A stretch of DNA of 64,000 nucleotides from JACVRW01 sp963803085 (GCA_963803085.1 CAWDLE010000016.1:33093-97092); one strand, 5' to 3'; shown: positions 26,220 to 34,759, counted from the stretch's first letter. The notes: generated by a model from the sequence alone, not told the origin. Numbers and translations are program-made.

Positions 26220-26834
26220 GTGGCGAGACGGGTGGTCGACGAGCACATGCGGCGCTACTACGACCGGCGCGCGCTCGAGTACGACGACTGGTGGCTCGGC
26301 AGGGGCCTGTTCGCGGGGCGGCCGCGGCCCGGCTGGTCCGAGGAGGTGGAGCAGCTCGTCTCGGTCATCGACGGGCTGGCGCCGGCGCGAACGCTCGACG
26401 TGGCCTGCGGCACCGGCCTCCTCACCCAGCATCTGCCCGGCGAGGTGGTGGCGCTCGACCAGAGCGAGTCGATGGTCACCGTGGCCGCGGATCGGATGCC
26501 GGAGGTGCGGGTGGTGCAGGGCGACGCAGTGCCGCTCCTCTTCGCCGACAGCGACTTCGAGAGGGTCTTCACGAGCCACTTCTACGGGCACCTGCTGCCC
26601 GACGAGCGCGAGCCGTTCCTCGACGAGGCGAGGCGCGTCGGCGGGCAGCTCGTAGTCGTGGATTCCGCCCTGCGAGACGATGTTGCGCCGGAGGAGCACC
26701 AGCAGCGCGTCCTGATCGACGGCTCGCGGCACACGGTCTACAAGCGCTTCTTCGCCCCGGACGAGCTGGCCGCGGAGCTCGGAGGTGCCACCGTGCTGCA
26801 CAGCGGGCGCTGGTTCGTGGCAGTGGCGGCGTAG
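26220..26834 (+). CDS. class I SAM-dependent methyltransferase
   Basis: A 204-aa Rossmann-fold methyltransferase. Motif I is LDVACGTGLLTQHL. The acidic residue that binds the SAM ribose is in VALDQS, and motif II/III is VVQGDAVPLLF. The N-terminal VVDEHMRRYYDRRALEYDDW is typical of small-molecule methyltransferases of the UbiE type. The start at 26220 rather than 26214 is chosen by its spacing from the TAGGTT box. The GNAT gene follows after three bases. The substrate is unknown. Confidence 0.82.
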   Translation: MARRVVDEHMRRYYDRRALEYDDWWLGRGLFAGRPRPGWSEEVEQLVSVIDGLAPARTLDVACGTGLLTQHLPGEVVALDQSESMVTVAADRMPEVRVVQGDAVPLLFADSDFERVFTSHFYGHLLPDEREPFLDEARRVGGQLVVVDSALRDDVAPEEHQQRVLIDGSRHTVYKRFFAPDELAAELGGATVLHSGRWFVAVAA

Positions 26835-26837
26835 CCG

Positions 26838-27269
26838 GTGCAGATCGAGGAGGTCATGTCCTTCGACCCGGAGCTCGCGGCATCGCTGCGCGGGCTGATG
26901 TCCCAGCTTTCCCCTAGAGCGTCGCCTGCGACCGATGAGAACGTGCAGGAGATCGTGGATTCCCCCGCCACTCGCCTGCTTGTCGCCCGCGACGTCGACG
27001 GCGCCGTGGTGGGCTCACTCACACTGGTCATGTTCCGGATTCTCACCGGCGTGGGCGTGTGGATCGAGGACGTGGTCGTGGACGAGCCGGCGCGCGGGCG
27101 GGGAATCGGTGAGGCGCTGTTGCGCGAGGCGGTCGAGCTCGCCGCGAGGGCGGGCGCCAGCAGGGTCAATCTGACTTCGACTCCGGATCGCGTCGCGGCC
27201 AACCGCCTGTATCAGCGCCTCGGCTTCGAGCCACGCACGACCAACGTCTACCGCCTCGAGTTGTCCTAG
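26838..27269 (+). CDS. GNAT-family N-acetyltransferase
   Basis: A 143-aa single-domain GNAT. The acetyl-CoA binding motif A is EDVVVDEPARGRGIGEALLR (RGRGIG), and motif B is NRLYQRLGFEPR. It starts with GTG three bases after the methyltransferase stop, so it is probably co-transcribed. The stop is shared, as CTAG, with the convergent thioesterase. The substrate is unknown. Confidence 0.85.
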   Translation: MQIEEVMSFDPELAASLRGLMSQLSPRASPATDENVQEIVDSPATRLLVARDVDGAVVGSLTLVMFRILTGVGVWIEDVVVDEPARGRGIGEALLREAVELAARAGASRVNLTSTPDRVAANRLYQRLGFEPRTTNVYRLELS

Positions 27270-27637
27270 CCGCCGAAGTTCGAGCGGTCGATCACGCGGC
27301 GCTCGTGGGTGCCCACGCCGATGGTCCGGTCGCCGTCGCGCACCTCCACGTCGAAGCGCAGCTTGCGCTCGTCGACGACCTCGCGCAGCTTCGCGGTCAC
27401 CGTGCAGGCGGCGCCCTCGGGCGCGGCGGCCACGTGCTTGATGCAGACCTCGAAGCCCACGGTGGCCTTGCCGTCGCCGAGGTTCTCCCAGCTGAGGACG
27501 CTGGCGCAGCGCTCCATCATCGCGATCATCCCCGGCGTTGAGAGCACCTTCACCGGCAGGGTGCCGCGCACGTCGGTGAGCAGTCGGCCCTCGGCGGTGA
27601 ACTCCTCGGTGCGCTCTATTCCGGGCTCAAGCGTCAT
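27266..27637 (-). CDS. hotdog-fold thioesterase, FlK-like
   Basis: A 123-aa hotdog protein. Thr34, Glu42 and His68 (STPGMIAMME, KHVAAAPEG) have exactly the spacing of the Thr42/Glu50/His76 triad known from fluoroacetyl-CoA thioesterase FlK. It therefore probably hydrolyses a small acyl-CoA; a fluoroacetyl substrate need not apply. The ATG at 27637 overlaps the stop of the membrane protein upstream (ATGA). It ends in the shared CTAG. Confidence 0.8.
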   Translation of the reverse strand: MTLEPGIERTEEFTAEGRLLTDVRGTLPVKVLSTPGMIAMMERCASVLSWENLGDGKATVGFEVCIKHVAAAPEGAACTVTAKLREVVDERKLRFDVEVRDGDRTIGVGTHERRVIDRSNFGG

Positions 27638-28146
27638 GTGACGGGCGCGGGCTCGCGAAGGGATGTCGCGCACGCGAACGCCATCACACCGAGCACCCCG
27701 AGCGCGAGCGGAGCGCCGACCTTGACCGTAGTGAGGTCGTCGAAGCCCGGCTCCTGGATGATCCGGTACAGCACCAGCACGGCGGTGATGCACGCCGCCA
27801 TGCCCGCGAGGCCGAACGCTCCGAGGCCGTCCGACTCGCGGCCGCTCGCGCGCCAGAAGGCGGCCCCCACCCCGAGCGCGCTGGTGGCCAGCAGGGCGAT
27901 CAGGATGATGCGGTCGATGAGCCCGTCCTCCTGCCAGGCGTTGCGCTCCTGCGCCTCCGCCACGGCGGCGGCAGTGCTCTCGACGTCGCGGCCCTCCGGA
28001 GCATTACTGTTGCCCGCCCGCTCCTGGATCTGACGCGCCTCCTCCCCGCGCGTCGTGCTGTACCAGTCCGGCGCAGTGGTGAAGAGGAGCGCGAGAGCGG
28101 CCACGAACACGACCCAGTCGGAGGGCCGCAGCCGCTCGAAGGTCAC
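27634..28146 (-). CDS. four-helix membrane protein
   Basis: A 170-aa protein with a short cytoplasmic N-terminus, a first helix (WVVFVAALALLF), an extracytoplasmic acidic loop of about 50 residues (ARQIQERAGNSNAPEG...) and three more helices. The GTG at 28146 overlaps the stop of the gene upstream. Function is unknown. It is the middle gene of a three-gene unit: two membrane proteins, then the thioesterase. Confidence 0.7.
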   Translation of the reverse strand: MTFERLRPSDWVVFVAALALLFTTAPDWYSTTRGEEARQIQERAGNSNAPEGRDVESTAAAVAEAQERNAWQEDGLIDRIILIALLATSALGVGAAFWRASGRESDGLGAFGLAGMAACITAVLVLYRIIQEPGFDDLTTVKVGAPLALGVLGVMAFACATSLREPAPVT

Positions 28147-28634
28147 GGCCCGGCCTCGCGCCGCGGCGGCGAGAGCGTCTCTACCTCCCGCGGGTGAGGA
28201 ACCGGCACGCCGGTGAGATCGGTGTGGCGACCCGCGCGCGCGAGCCGCTCGTCACGCATGGCGACCAGGGTGCCGACAGCGACACCGGCGGTCGCGGCAA
28301 GCGCCACCCACAGCCCCCACTCGCGCCCGTCGGCCCAGTCGGGCATGTTCAGCACGCGAATCAGGACGAGGAGGACGGCCAGCCAGGCCACGAGCGACGT
28401 GAGCGACTCGTGCGCAAGCGGAACCGCCGGGACACGCTGCAGAGCGGTGACCACCGGGATCGCGAGCGCCGAGAGCGCCACCACGGCGAGCACTACGTCG
28501 AGCGCGCCGAGCGACTCCCAGCCGGTGCGCGAGCCGGCGTCATCGCCGTACCAGGGCAGGAACAGCGCCACGAGCAGCACAAGCCCGGAAAGTCCGGCGA
28601 GCCACTCGCCAGCGCGCAGCCGTCGCAAGTCCAT
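28143..28634 (-). CDS. four-helix membrane protein
   Basis: A 163-aa protein. Helices are seen at about residues 12-28, 48-66, 80-96 and 110-128, with FLPWYGDDAG after the first. The FLPWY motif recurs in actinobacterial proteins of unknown function. A cytoplasmic tail rich in Arg and Pro follows. The start at 28634 is fixed by TACGCT eight bases upstream; the frame continues upstream but there reads GC-rich low-complexity DNA. Confidence 0.7.
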   Translation of the reverse strand: MDLRRLRAGEWLAGLSGLVLLVALFLPWYGDDAGSRTGWESLGALDVVLAVVALSALAIPVVTALQRVPAVPLAHESLTSLVAWLAVLLVLIRVLNMPDWADGREWGLWVALAATAGVAVGTLVAMRDERLARAGRHTDLTGVPVPHPREVETLSPPRREAGP

Positions 28635-28642
28635 GCGGCGGG

Positions 28643-28648
28643 AGCGTA
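28643..28648 (-). promoter_or_regulatory. -10 box of the two-membrane-protein/thioesterase unit
   Basis: TACGCT eight bases before the ATG at 28634. Confidence 0.5.
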
Positions 28649-28670
28649 CCGGCGAGGGGACGGCGACGCC

Positions 28671-28704
28671 GCCGTTCCCGGGCGGAGGGGCACCCGGGAA
28701 CGGC
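28671..28704. repeat. perfect 12-bp inverted repeat upstream of a promoter
   Basis: GCCGTTCCCGGG and CCCGGGAACGGC are separated by ten bases. The repeat begins 23 bases upstream of the -10 box at 28643-28648, covering the -35 position and beyond, where a repressor or activator would bind. As the downstream gene seems leaderless, the repeat is not part of its mRNA. It could instead end the folD transcript. Confidence 0.5.
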
Positions 28705-28898
28705 TGGGCCGCGCTGGTGCGCCAGGCCCGGGGGGAAATCGGGCGGGGCGCTACGGTGCTCGGCGGGGTTGGGGGCGGTCCAAGAGGCCCGCCGGGCCGA
28801 GCTATGCGATGACGGTAGGTTCGCACCGCTGGGTGGGTTGCCCAAGGGGGGCTTCCCCGCGAAGAATGGTGGGGTTAGCCGTACCCCTTGCCCGAGCC
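28705..28898. other. non-coding stretch after folD with G/C-run hairpins
   Basis: No convincing gene is seen here. The minus strand carries three short hairpins in a row: GGGGT/ACCCC near 28865-28883, GGGG-aag-CCCC near 28850 and GGG-caa-CCC near 28838. A further GGCCC/GGGCC stem lies near 28788. It may be the folD 3' region or an unrecognised structured RNA. Confidence 0.3.
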
Positions 28899-29738
28899 TC
28901 AGGCGGCGCGCGCGCGGGCGGCCTTGAGCGTGTTCACGAGCAGCATCGCGCGCGTCATGGGCCCCACCCCGCCAGGCACCGGGGTGATGGCTCGCGCCCG
29001 CTCCTTGGCGGCCTCGAAGTCCACGTCTCCGACCAAGCCCTCATCAGTGCGGTTTGTGCCCACGTCGATCACCACGGCGCCCTCGCCGACCATGTCGCCG
29101 GTCACGAGGCCCGCGGACCCCACCGCCGCCACGAGCACGTCCGCCTCCCGGCACACAGCCGGAAGGTCGCGCGTGCGCGAGTGGCAGTGCGTGACCGTTG
29201 CGTTCGCCCCGAGCAGCAGCTGGGCCATCGGCTTGCCCACCAGGATCGATCGGCCGAGCACCACGGCCCTCGCACCTGACAGCTCCACCCCCGCCTCCTC
29301 GAGCAGCCGCATGACGCCGGCGGGAGTGCAGGGCACCAGGGCCTCCTCGCGCCCGTGCATGAGCAGCCCGGCGTTTGCCGTCGTGAGGCCGTCCACGTCC
29401 TTCGCCGGGTCGATCAGCGAGATGAACTCGTCCTGGTCGAGCGCGTCCGGCAGCGGGAGCTGGAGCAGGATGCCGTCCACGCGCTCGTCGGCGTTGAGCG
29501 AGAGGATCAGCTCGGCGAGCTCCTCGGGCGCCACATCCGCCCCGGGCTCGTGGTGGAAGGACTCGATTCCGACCTCCGCGGAGTCCTCCCGCTTCATCCG
29601 CACGTAGACCGCCGAGGCGGGATCGTCGCCGACGAGGATCGTCGCAAGGCCGGGCCGGCGGTCCATGGCCTCGACCTCGCGCTTGACCTCCTCGCGCACC
29701 TTCGCCGCAACAGCCTTGCCGTCGATGATCTGGGCCAT
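28899..29738 (-). CDS. folD: methylenetetrahydrofolate dehydrogenase/cyclohydrolase
   Basis: A 279-aa bifunctional enzyme that interconverts 5,10-methylene- and 10-formyl-tetrahydrofolate using NADP. It shows SAVYVRMKREDSAEVGIE (with Tyr and the catalytic Lys), DGILLQLPLP, the loop KDVDGLTTANAG, the NADP motif VVLGRSILVGKPMAQLL and the family ending PVPGGVGPMTRAMLLVNT. A TACCCT box lies nine bases before the ATG. UvrD lies upstream, 22 bases away. Confidence 0.96.
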   Translation of the reverse strand: MAQIIDGKAVAAKVREEVKREVEAMDRRPGLATILVGDDPASAVYVRMKREDSAEVGIESFHHEPGADVAPEELAELILSLNADERVDGILLQLPLPDALDQDEFISLIDPAKDVDGLTTANAGLLMHGREEALVPCTPAGVMRLLEEAGVELSGARAVVLGRSILVGKPMAQLLLGANATVTHCHSRTRDLPAVCREADVLVAAVGSAGLVTGDMVGEGAVVIDVGTNRTDEGLVGDVDFEAAKERARAITPVPGGVGPMTRAMLLVNTLKAARARAA

Positions 29739-29760
29739 GGGCGCGAGAGGGTACCGCGCG

Positions 29761-32700
29761 CTAGCGCCGCTTCAGCGGCGCGTAGTCCGCCATCAGCTTG
29801 CGCTCGGAGCGATCCTCCGCAAAGCGGACCACCACCAGCCCGCCGGGCTCGATGCCCACGACCACGCCGTCGCCGAACTGGGCGTGCACCACGTCGTCGC
29901 CGAGTGAGAACGAGGCTCGGCTGCCGCCGCCCTCCCCGCCGCGCGGCTCGGGAGCCGAGGCGCCCCCGCCCCACGTGGCTGCAGCCGCGGGCCCGGTCGG
30001 CGCCGCCTCGTCACGGTCGGTGAACTCCACCGGGATCTCGTCGATGAAGCGGCTGCGCAGGTTCCAGTCGCGCCCGCCGAAGAGCATTCGCGTGCGGGCA
30101 TGCGTGAGGTAGAGCTCGCGCTTGGCGCGGGTGATCCCGACGTAGGCGAGCCGCCGCTCCTCCTCGAGGTCGCCCGACTCGATCGAGCGCATGTGCGGGA
30201 AGACGCCGTCCTCGAGTCCGATCATGAACACGATCCCGAACTCGAGACCCTTCGCGTTGTGGAGGGTCATCAGCGTGACGATGCCCTCGTCGTCGCGCAG
30301 GTTGTCCTGCTCCGAGAAGAGCGCCAGCTGCTGGAGGAACTCCTCGACCGAGCCCTCCTCGGCGGTGGCGTCGTACTCGCGCGCCACGCCCACGAGCTCC
30401 TCGAGGTTCTCGAGCCGGCCCTGCGCCTCGATTGTGCGCTCCGCCTGGAGCGCCTCGGTGTATCCGCTCTCCTCGAGCGTCTCCGCGAGCACGTCCCCCA
30501 CGCCGGCGCCGGCCTCCACGCGCTCGCGCAGGCGCTCCATCACGGACATGAAGCGGCCGACCGACTTGACCGCCGCCGCCGCGAGGCCGGGAACCGACTC
30601 GGGTTCGGCCGCCACGTCCCAGATCGGCTCGCCGATCGTGTTCGCGTAGCCCACCAGGCGTCCCTGGGTCGTGTTCCCGATGCCGCGTCGCGGCGAGTTC
30701 ACGGCGCGCCCGAACGCGACCGTGTCCGCCGGGTTCACCAGCAGTGTCAGGTACGCGAGCGCGTCCTTGATCTCGGCGCGCTCGTAGAAGCGCGTGCCAC
30801 CGATCACCTGGTAGCCGACCCCGTAGCGCACCAGCATGTCCTCGAGCACGCGGCTCTGAGCGTTCGTGCGGTAGAAGACGGCGATCTCGTCGCGCGACTC
30901 GCCCTGCTCCACCAGTCGCTCGATCTCTGAGACGACGAAGCGCGCCTCGGCATGCTCGTCCTCGAGCTCGCGCACGTGCACCGGATCGCCCGCACCGAGC
31001 TCCGACCAGAGGAACTTGTCCTTGCGCTGCCTGTTGTTGGCGATCACGCCATTCGAGGCATTCAGGATCGTCTGCGTCGAGCGGTAGTTCTGCTCGAGCT
31101 TGACGACGGTGGCATCGGGGTGATCCCTCTCAAAGTCAAGGATGTTCCGAATGTCGGCCCCGCGGAAGCCGTACACCGAGTTGTGGGTCAGGAGTCCGTT
31201 GGCAACGAAGTTGTGTGTGCCTTCGACGTCGATGTCATAGACCCGTGCAGCAAGGTCGATCCGCTCGACGGTTTCGACCAGCTCGTACAAGCCGTCCTGC
31301 GTGAACATGACCATGCCGGGCCTGACCGAGGCCGAGGGCATGAACGGGAGCGACTTTTTCCCCAGACGAGCCATCTGCCGAACGGTCACCGGTGTTGCTG
31401 TCTGAATGCGGTCCACGACCGCCATGGCCTTGCCGTAGTCGTTGAAGGAGGACTCGTACCGCCAGCTCTGACTTCCGCTCTTCGCCGGTCTTACCGAGAG
31501 CCCGAACGACTCGAGGGCCTCTCGCACCTTCTGATCACGCCCACCAACGGCGACCTGGTGCAGCGGGCGACGTCCGCGTCGGTCGCCACAGAGCGTCACC
31601 GTGACGTTTCGCCGGCGCCCTTCATAAGTCTGCGGAGTGTGATGTGGGCGCTCGAAGCTCAAGCCATGGTCCACCAGCAGGTTGAGGCCCGTCGCCATCG
31701 TCGGGAAGCTTGCGAAGGCCTCGTCGATCAAGCGCTGGTCGGAGCTGACTCCCTTGTCTAAGCCGCGTCCCTTCCGGGCGACGAATGGGAGCGTTGGAAT
31801 TCGATACCGAAGTGAAAGGTCCAGTTCCGCCGCCCGCGCCTCGGGCTGAGAGTCGTGTGTCGACACCACCCAAGCCGCGTCGGCGTGCTCCTGCACCGCT
31901 CGGAGGTGTACGCCGCTGATAACGGTGGCGTCGCGCTCGGGATAAGTGCGGGTTGTTCCGATCCGGAAGCCCTTGTCGCCTCTGTACATCGCGTACGTCA
32001 TGTAGAGCTTCGGAGTGAGCTCGTGGTGGTAGCCGGCGAAATGCAAATGCTCCGGAGTGCTCACAAGCCGGCGGCCTGACTTAGTGGTGACCACCACGCC
32101 TTCGGCAGCTGTGCTGGTACGCGTGCGAAGGACCTTGGCGGGCCGAAAGTCGCCGCTGCCGTAGCTCGATAGGACGAGATCGCCGGGCTGGATCTCCTCG
32201 ATCGGCCGCGTCGAGCCGTCCGCCATCGTGATCGGCGTGCCGCCCACAAGGCACTGATCGTCATCGCCAACCACACACAGGTTCCGGCTCTCCTCCGTAA
32301 GCAGCTGGAGCCAGCGGTACTGGGCGCGGTTGGTGTCCTGGTACTCGTCGACGAGGACGAAGCGGAACGAGCGGCGGTAGCGGTTGCGCACTTCCTCGTA
32401 GAGCTCGAAGAGGTTCACGGCGCGGAAGAGCAGGTCGTCGAAGTCCATCGCGTTGGCCGCGTGGAGGCGCTTCTCGTAGAGGTCGTAGACGTCAGCGGCG
32501 GTCTGCTCGAAGAAGGTGGACACCTTGAGCCGGTAGGCCTCGGCGTCCAGAAGGGCGTTCTTCGCGTCCGAAATCTGGCGGCGGATTCCGCGCGGGGCGA
32601 AGCGCTTGGGATCGATGTCGAGCTCGTCGATGCAGGCCTTCACGAGCCGCAGCGAGTCCCCCTCGTCGTAGATCGTGAAGCCGCGTGTGTACCCGAGCTT

Positions 32701-33018
32701 CTCCGCCTCAGCGCGCAGGATCCGCGCACACGCCGAGTGGAAGGTCATAACCCACATGGCCCGGGCGCGGTTGCCGACGAGCTGTTCAACCCGCTCGCGC
32801 ATCTCCTGCGCCGCCTTGTTGGTGAACGTGATCGCGAGGATCTCCCCCGGCCGGGCCTGGCCGCTGCCCACCAAATGCGCGATGCGGTGCGTGAGCACGC
32901 GGGTCTTGCCCGAGCCCGCGCCGGCGAGGATGAGCAGGGGGCCCTCGCCGTGCAGGACGGCTTCACGCTGGGGCTCGTTGAGCCCCTCTAGGAGCGCCTC
33001 GCTGGCAGTGGCTTCCAC
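29761..33018 (-). CDS. pcrA: UvrD/PcrA-type DNA helicase containing an intein
   Basis: Superfamily-1 3'-5' helicase for excision repair and rescue of stalled forks. The host protein is about 727 aa and the intein 358 aa. Motifs in order: Walker A AGAGSGKTRVL (residues about 32-42), Ia LAITFTNKAAQEM, II VLVDEYQDTN, III GDDDQ/SVYGFRGADI (split by the intein between Gln255 and Ser614), IV EQNYRST, V VTLMTLHNAKGLEF, and VI YVGITRAKRELYL. The C-terminal segment resembles the PcrA tail (VVHAQFGDGVVVGIE). GTG at 33018 is chosen, seven bases from a TATCCT box; a TTG at 33021 is also possible. UvrD is an alternative name. Confidence 0.93.
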   Translation of the reverse strand: MEATASEALLEGLNEPQREAVLHGEGPLLILAGAGSGKTRVLTHRIAHLVGSGQARPGEILAITFTNKAAQEMRERVEQLVGNRARAMWVMTFHSACARILRAEAEKLGYTRGFTIYDEGDSLRLVKACIDELDIDPKRFAPRGIRRQISDAKNALLDAEAYRLKVSTFFEQTAADVYDLYEKRLHAANAMDFDDLLFRAVNLFELYEEVRNRYRRSFRFVLVDEYQDTNRAQYRWLQLLTEESRNLCVVGDDDQCLVGGTPITMADGSTRPIEEIQPGDLVLSSYGSGDFRPAKVLRTRTSTAAEGVVVTTKSGRRLVSTPEHLHFAGYHHELTPKLYMTYAMYRGDKGFRIGTTRTYPERDATVISGVHLRAVQEHADAAWVVSTHDSQPEARAAELDLSLRYRIPTLPFVARKGRGLDKGVSSDQRLIDEAFASFPTMATGLNLLVDHGLSFERPHHTPQTYEGRRRNVTVTLCGDRRGRRPLHQVAVGGRDQKVREALESFGLSVRPAKSGSQSWRYESSFNDYGKAMAVVDRIQTATPVTVRQMARLGKKSLPFMPSASVRPGMVMFTQDGLYELVETVERIDLAARVYDIDVEGTHNFVANGLLTHNSVYGFRGADIRNILDFERDHPDATVVKLEQNYRSTQTILNASNGVIANNRQRKDKFLWSELGAGDPVHVRELEDEHAEARFVVSEIERLVEQGESRDEIAVFYRTNAQSRVLEDMLVRYGVGYQVIGGTRFYERAEIKDALAYLTLLVNPADTVAFGRAVNSPRRGIGNTTQGRLVGYANTIGEPIWDVAAEPESVPGLAAAAVKSVGRFMSVMERLRERVEAGAGVGDVLAETLEESGYTEALQAERTIEAQGRLENLEELVGVAREYDATAEEGSVEEFLQQLALFSEQDNLRDDEGIVTLMTLHNAKGLEFGIVFMIGLEDGVFPHMRSIESGDLEEERRLAYVGITRAKRELYLTHARTRMLFGGRDWNLRSRFIDEIPVEFTDRDEAAPTGPAAAATWGGGASAPEPRGGEGGGSRASFSLGDDVVHAQFGDGVVVGIEPGGLVVVRFAEDRSERKLMADYAPLKRR
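31180..32253 (-). mobile_element. 358-aa intein inside helicase motif III
   Basis: In-frame insertion between GDDDQ and SVYGFRG. Block A begins at Cys (CLVGGTPITMADGS). Block B is RLVSTPEHLHFAGY with the TxxH motif. Blocks F and G are ARVYDIDVEGTHNFVANGLL and end in His-Asn; the first C-extein residue is Ser. All splicing residues are present, so it should be active. At 358 aa it is too long for a mini-intein, but no LAGLIDADG motif is visible in the roughly 200-residue middle. The DNA is clearly less GC-rich than the host gene, which suggests transfer. Confidence 0.93.
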
Positions 33019-33025
33019 CAATCCG

Positions 33026-33031
33026 AGGATA
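33026..33031 (-). promoter_or_regulatory. -10 box of the helicase gene
   Basis: TATCCT seven bases before the GTG at 33018. Confidence 0.55.
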
Positions 33032-33048
33032 GAGCCGGGTCCGGCGCG

Positions 33049-33900
33049 CTAGAGGTCCCGGCGCGCGAAACCCGCTCGTGCGGCGACGCCCACGAGGCCG
33101 AGGTAGACGAGCGCCCAGAGCCACAGGCCTGGCCCGGCGTCCTGGGCGCCGCCGAACGGACCGAGCTGGACGATGAAGGCGGTCGTCCCCCCCGTGTCCT
33201 GCGTCAGGGCGTGCAAGCCGGACTGGTAGAGCGCCTCGAAGGGCAGCACCCAGGACGACACCTTCGCGACGTCCTGGAGCGTCTGCACGGCTAGCGCGTC
33301 GCCGATCTGGCCGAGCAGCCCGGCGGCGAGGCCCGCGCCGAAGATCATGAAGACGGCGATGCCGTTGGCGGTGGCGGACAGGAACACAGAACCGAGCAGG
33401 GACAGCGCGGTTATCACCACCACCCCAAGGACCAGCCCAGCGCCTGGGCCGACCGGCTCGTCCGGCCACCAGTCGCCCGCGATTCCGGTGATCAGCATCG
33501 CGCTGATGTAGACCGTCGCGACGTAGGTGGCGCACACCAATGCCGCGCCGACGTATCGGCCGAGCAGCAGGCTCGTCCTACCCACCGGCCGGACGACGAT
33601 CGGCTGCAGGAGCCCTCGCTCGGCATCGCCGCGCACCGCGCCGAGTGTGAGGAACACGCCGAGCACGGTTCCGAGGAAGAGAGTCGTGAACATCGCGAGC
33701 CCGAACAGGGTTGAGCCCGCGAGCACGCGCTCGTCGAGCTGGTCGTCCGCCGCGAGAGCGTTCACCTCGTCGAAGGTCAGCTTCGAGCCAAGCGCGTAGA
33801 GCGCGAGAAAGCCAACGGTGAGCACGAGGACGACGAGGATCACGCGCCTGCGGACCGCCTCGCGCAGGGCGTAGCGGGCCACGATCACGGCTCCGCTCAT
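33049..33900 (-). CDS. ABC-2 type exporter permease
   Basis: A 283-aa membrane protein with about six helices: N-terminal ALREAVRRRVILVVLVLTV, a large extracytoplasmic loop after helix 1, and RGDAERGLLQPIVVRPVGR, the coupling segment typical of ABC-2/NosY-type permeases. The ATG at 33900 overlaps the ATPase stop (ATGA), so the two form one exporter. The substrate is unknown. Confidence 0.85.
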   Translation of the reverse strand: MSGAVIVARYALREAVRRRVILVVLVLTVGFLALYALGSKLTFDEVNALAADDQLDERVLAGSTLFGLAMFTTLFLGTVLGVFLTLGAVRGDAERGLLQPIVVRPVGRTSLLLGRYVGAALVCATYVATVYISAMLITGIAGDWWPDEPVGPGAGLVLGVVVITALSLLGSVFLSATANGIAVFMIFGAGLAAGLLGQIGDALAVQTLQDVAKVSSWVLPFEALYQSGLHALTQDTGGTTAFIVQLGPFGGAQDAGPGLWLWALVYLGLVGVAARAGFARRDL

Positions 33901-34733
33901 GCCGCTCCCACCGCCTCGAGATACGCGTCCTCGAGCGTCGAGGCGAGCACGTTCACTCCGTAGACCTGCTCGCCACTCGACACGAGCTCCGCCACGATGC
34001 GCGGCACGTCCTCGCGCGTTGCGGCGGGGAACTTGCGGACGCCGTCGCCCGTCTCGACCTCCACACCACGCGGGCGCGCGAGCTCCGCGGGTGTCCCCCT
34101 CGCCACGATCTGCCCGCCCACGAGGATGGCCACGCGGTCGCAGACCAGCTCCACCTCGCTGAGGAGATGGGAGCTGAGGACGACCGTGACATCGCGCCGG
34201 CGGAGCTCGCGCAGGAGGTCACGCACGACCCTGCGACCGACGGGATCCAGGGCGCTGGTGGGCTCGTCAAGCATCAGCAGGCGCGGTGAGCCCACCAATG
34301 CCTGCGCGATGCCGAGTCGCTGCTGCATGCCCTTCGACATGGCGGCGACCTTCACGGCGCGAGCGTCGTCGAGCCCCACCAGCTCGAGCAGCTCACCGCG
34401 CTCAGCCTGCCCGCCACCGGATCCGGCCAGGTCCTGGTGAAACGCGATCAGCTCGTCGGCGGTGAGCCAGTCGGGGAACCGGAACAGCTCGGCGAGGTAC
34501 CCGATGGCCGCCCGGGCCGATGCCGAGCCCGCCGGTGATCCTTCCACCGCCGCCCGGCCCCCGCTGGCACGCACAAGGCCACAGGCGATCTTCGTCAGCG
34601 TCGACTTGCCGGCGCCGTTAGGGCCGAGTAGGCCAAGCAGCTCGCCGCGCTCCACCTGCAGGTCCACGCCGCCGAGCGCCACGGTTGCGCCGTAGCGCTT
34701 CTCGAGCGACTCGCAGGAGAGGACGATCGGCAC
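33897..34733 (-). CDS. ABC exporter ATP-binding protein
   Basis: A 278-aa ABC ATPase. Walker A is GLLGPNGAGKSTLTK, the Q-loop region is IGYLAELFRFPDWLT, the signature is MSKGMQQRLGIAQAL, Walker B is LLMLDEPTSALDP, and the switch His is in SSHLLSEVE. It is of the CcmA/NatA type that pairs with ABC-2 permeases. GTG at 34733 is used because TACACT lies seven bases upstream; longer readings extend into the neighbour's promoter. Confidence 0.92.
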   Translation of the reverse strand: MPIVLSCESLEKRYGATVALGGVDLQVERGELLGLLGPNGAGKSTLTKIACGLVRASGGRAAVEGSPAGSASARAAIGYLAELFRFPDWLTADELIAFHQDLAGSGGGQAERGELLELVGLDDARAVKVAAMSKGMQQRLGIAQALVGSPRLLMLDEPTSALDPVGRRVVRDLLRELRRRDVTVVLSSHLLSEVELVCDRVAILVGGQIVARGTPAELARPRGVEVETGDGVRKFPAATREDVPRIVAELVSSGEQVYGVNVLASTLEDAYLEAVGAA

Positions 34734-34740
34734 GGCGCGC

Positions 34741-34746
34741 AGTGTA
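34741..34746 (-). promoter_or_regulatory. -10 box of the ABC exporter operon
   Basis: TACACT seven bases before the GTG at 34733. Confidence 0.55.
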
Positions 34747-34759
34747 GGAAGCTGCCCGG

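Noticed and set aside
24509..26917. 802-codon plus-strand frame over gatA, gatC and the methyltransferase
   Set aside because: Antisense to the amidotransferase genes, then out of frame over the methyltransferase; low-complexity Arg/Ala protein.
31500..32100. Homing endonuclease domain in the intein
   Set aside because: The length allows one, but no LAGLIDADG or HNH motif can be read; left as an open question instead of annotated.
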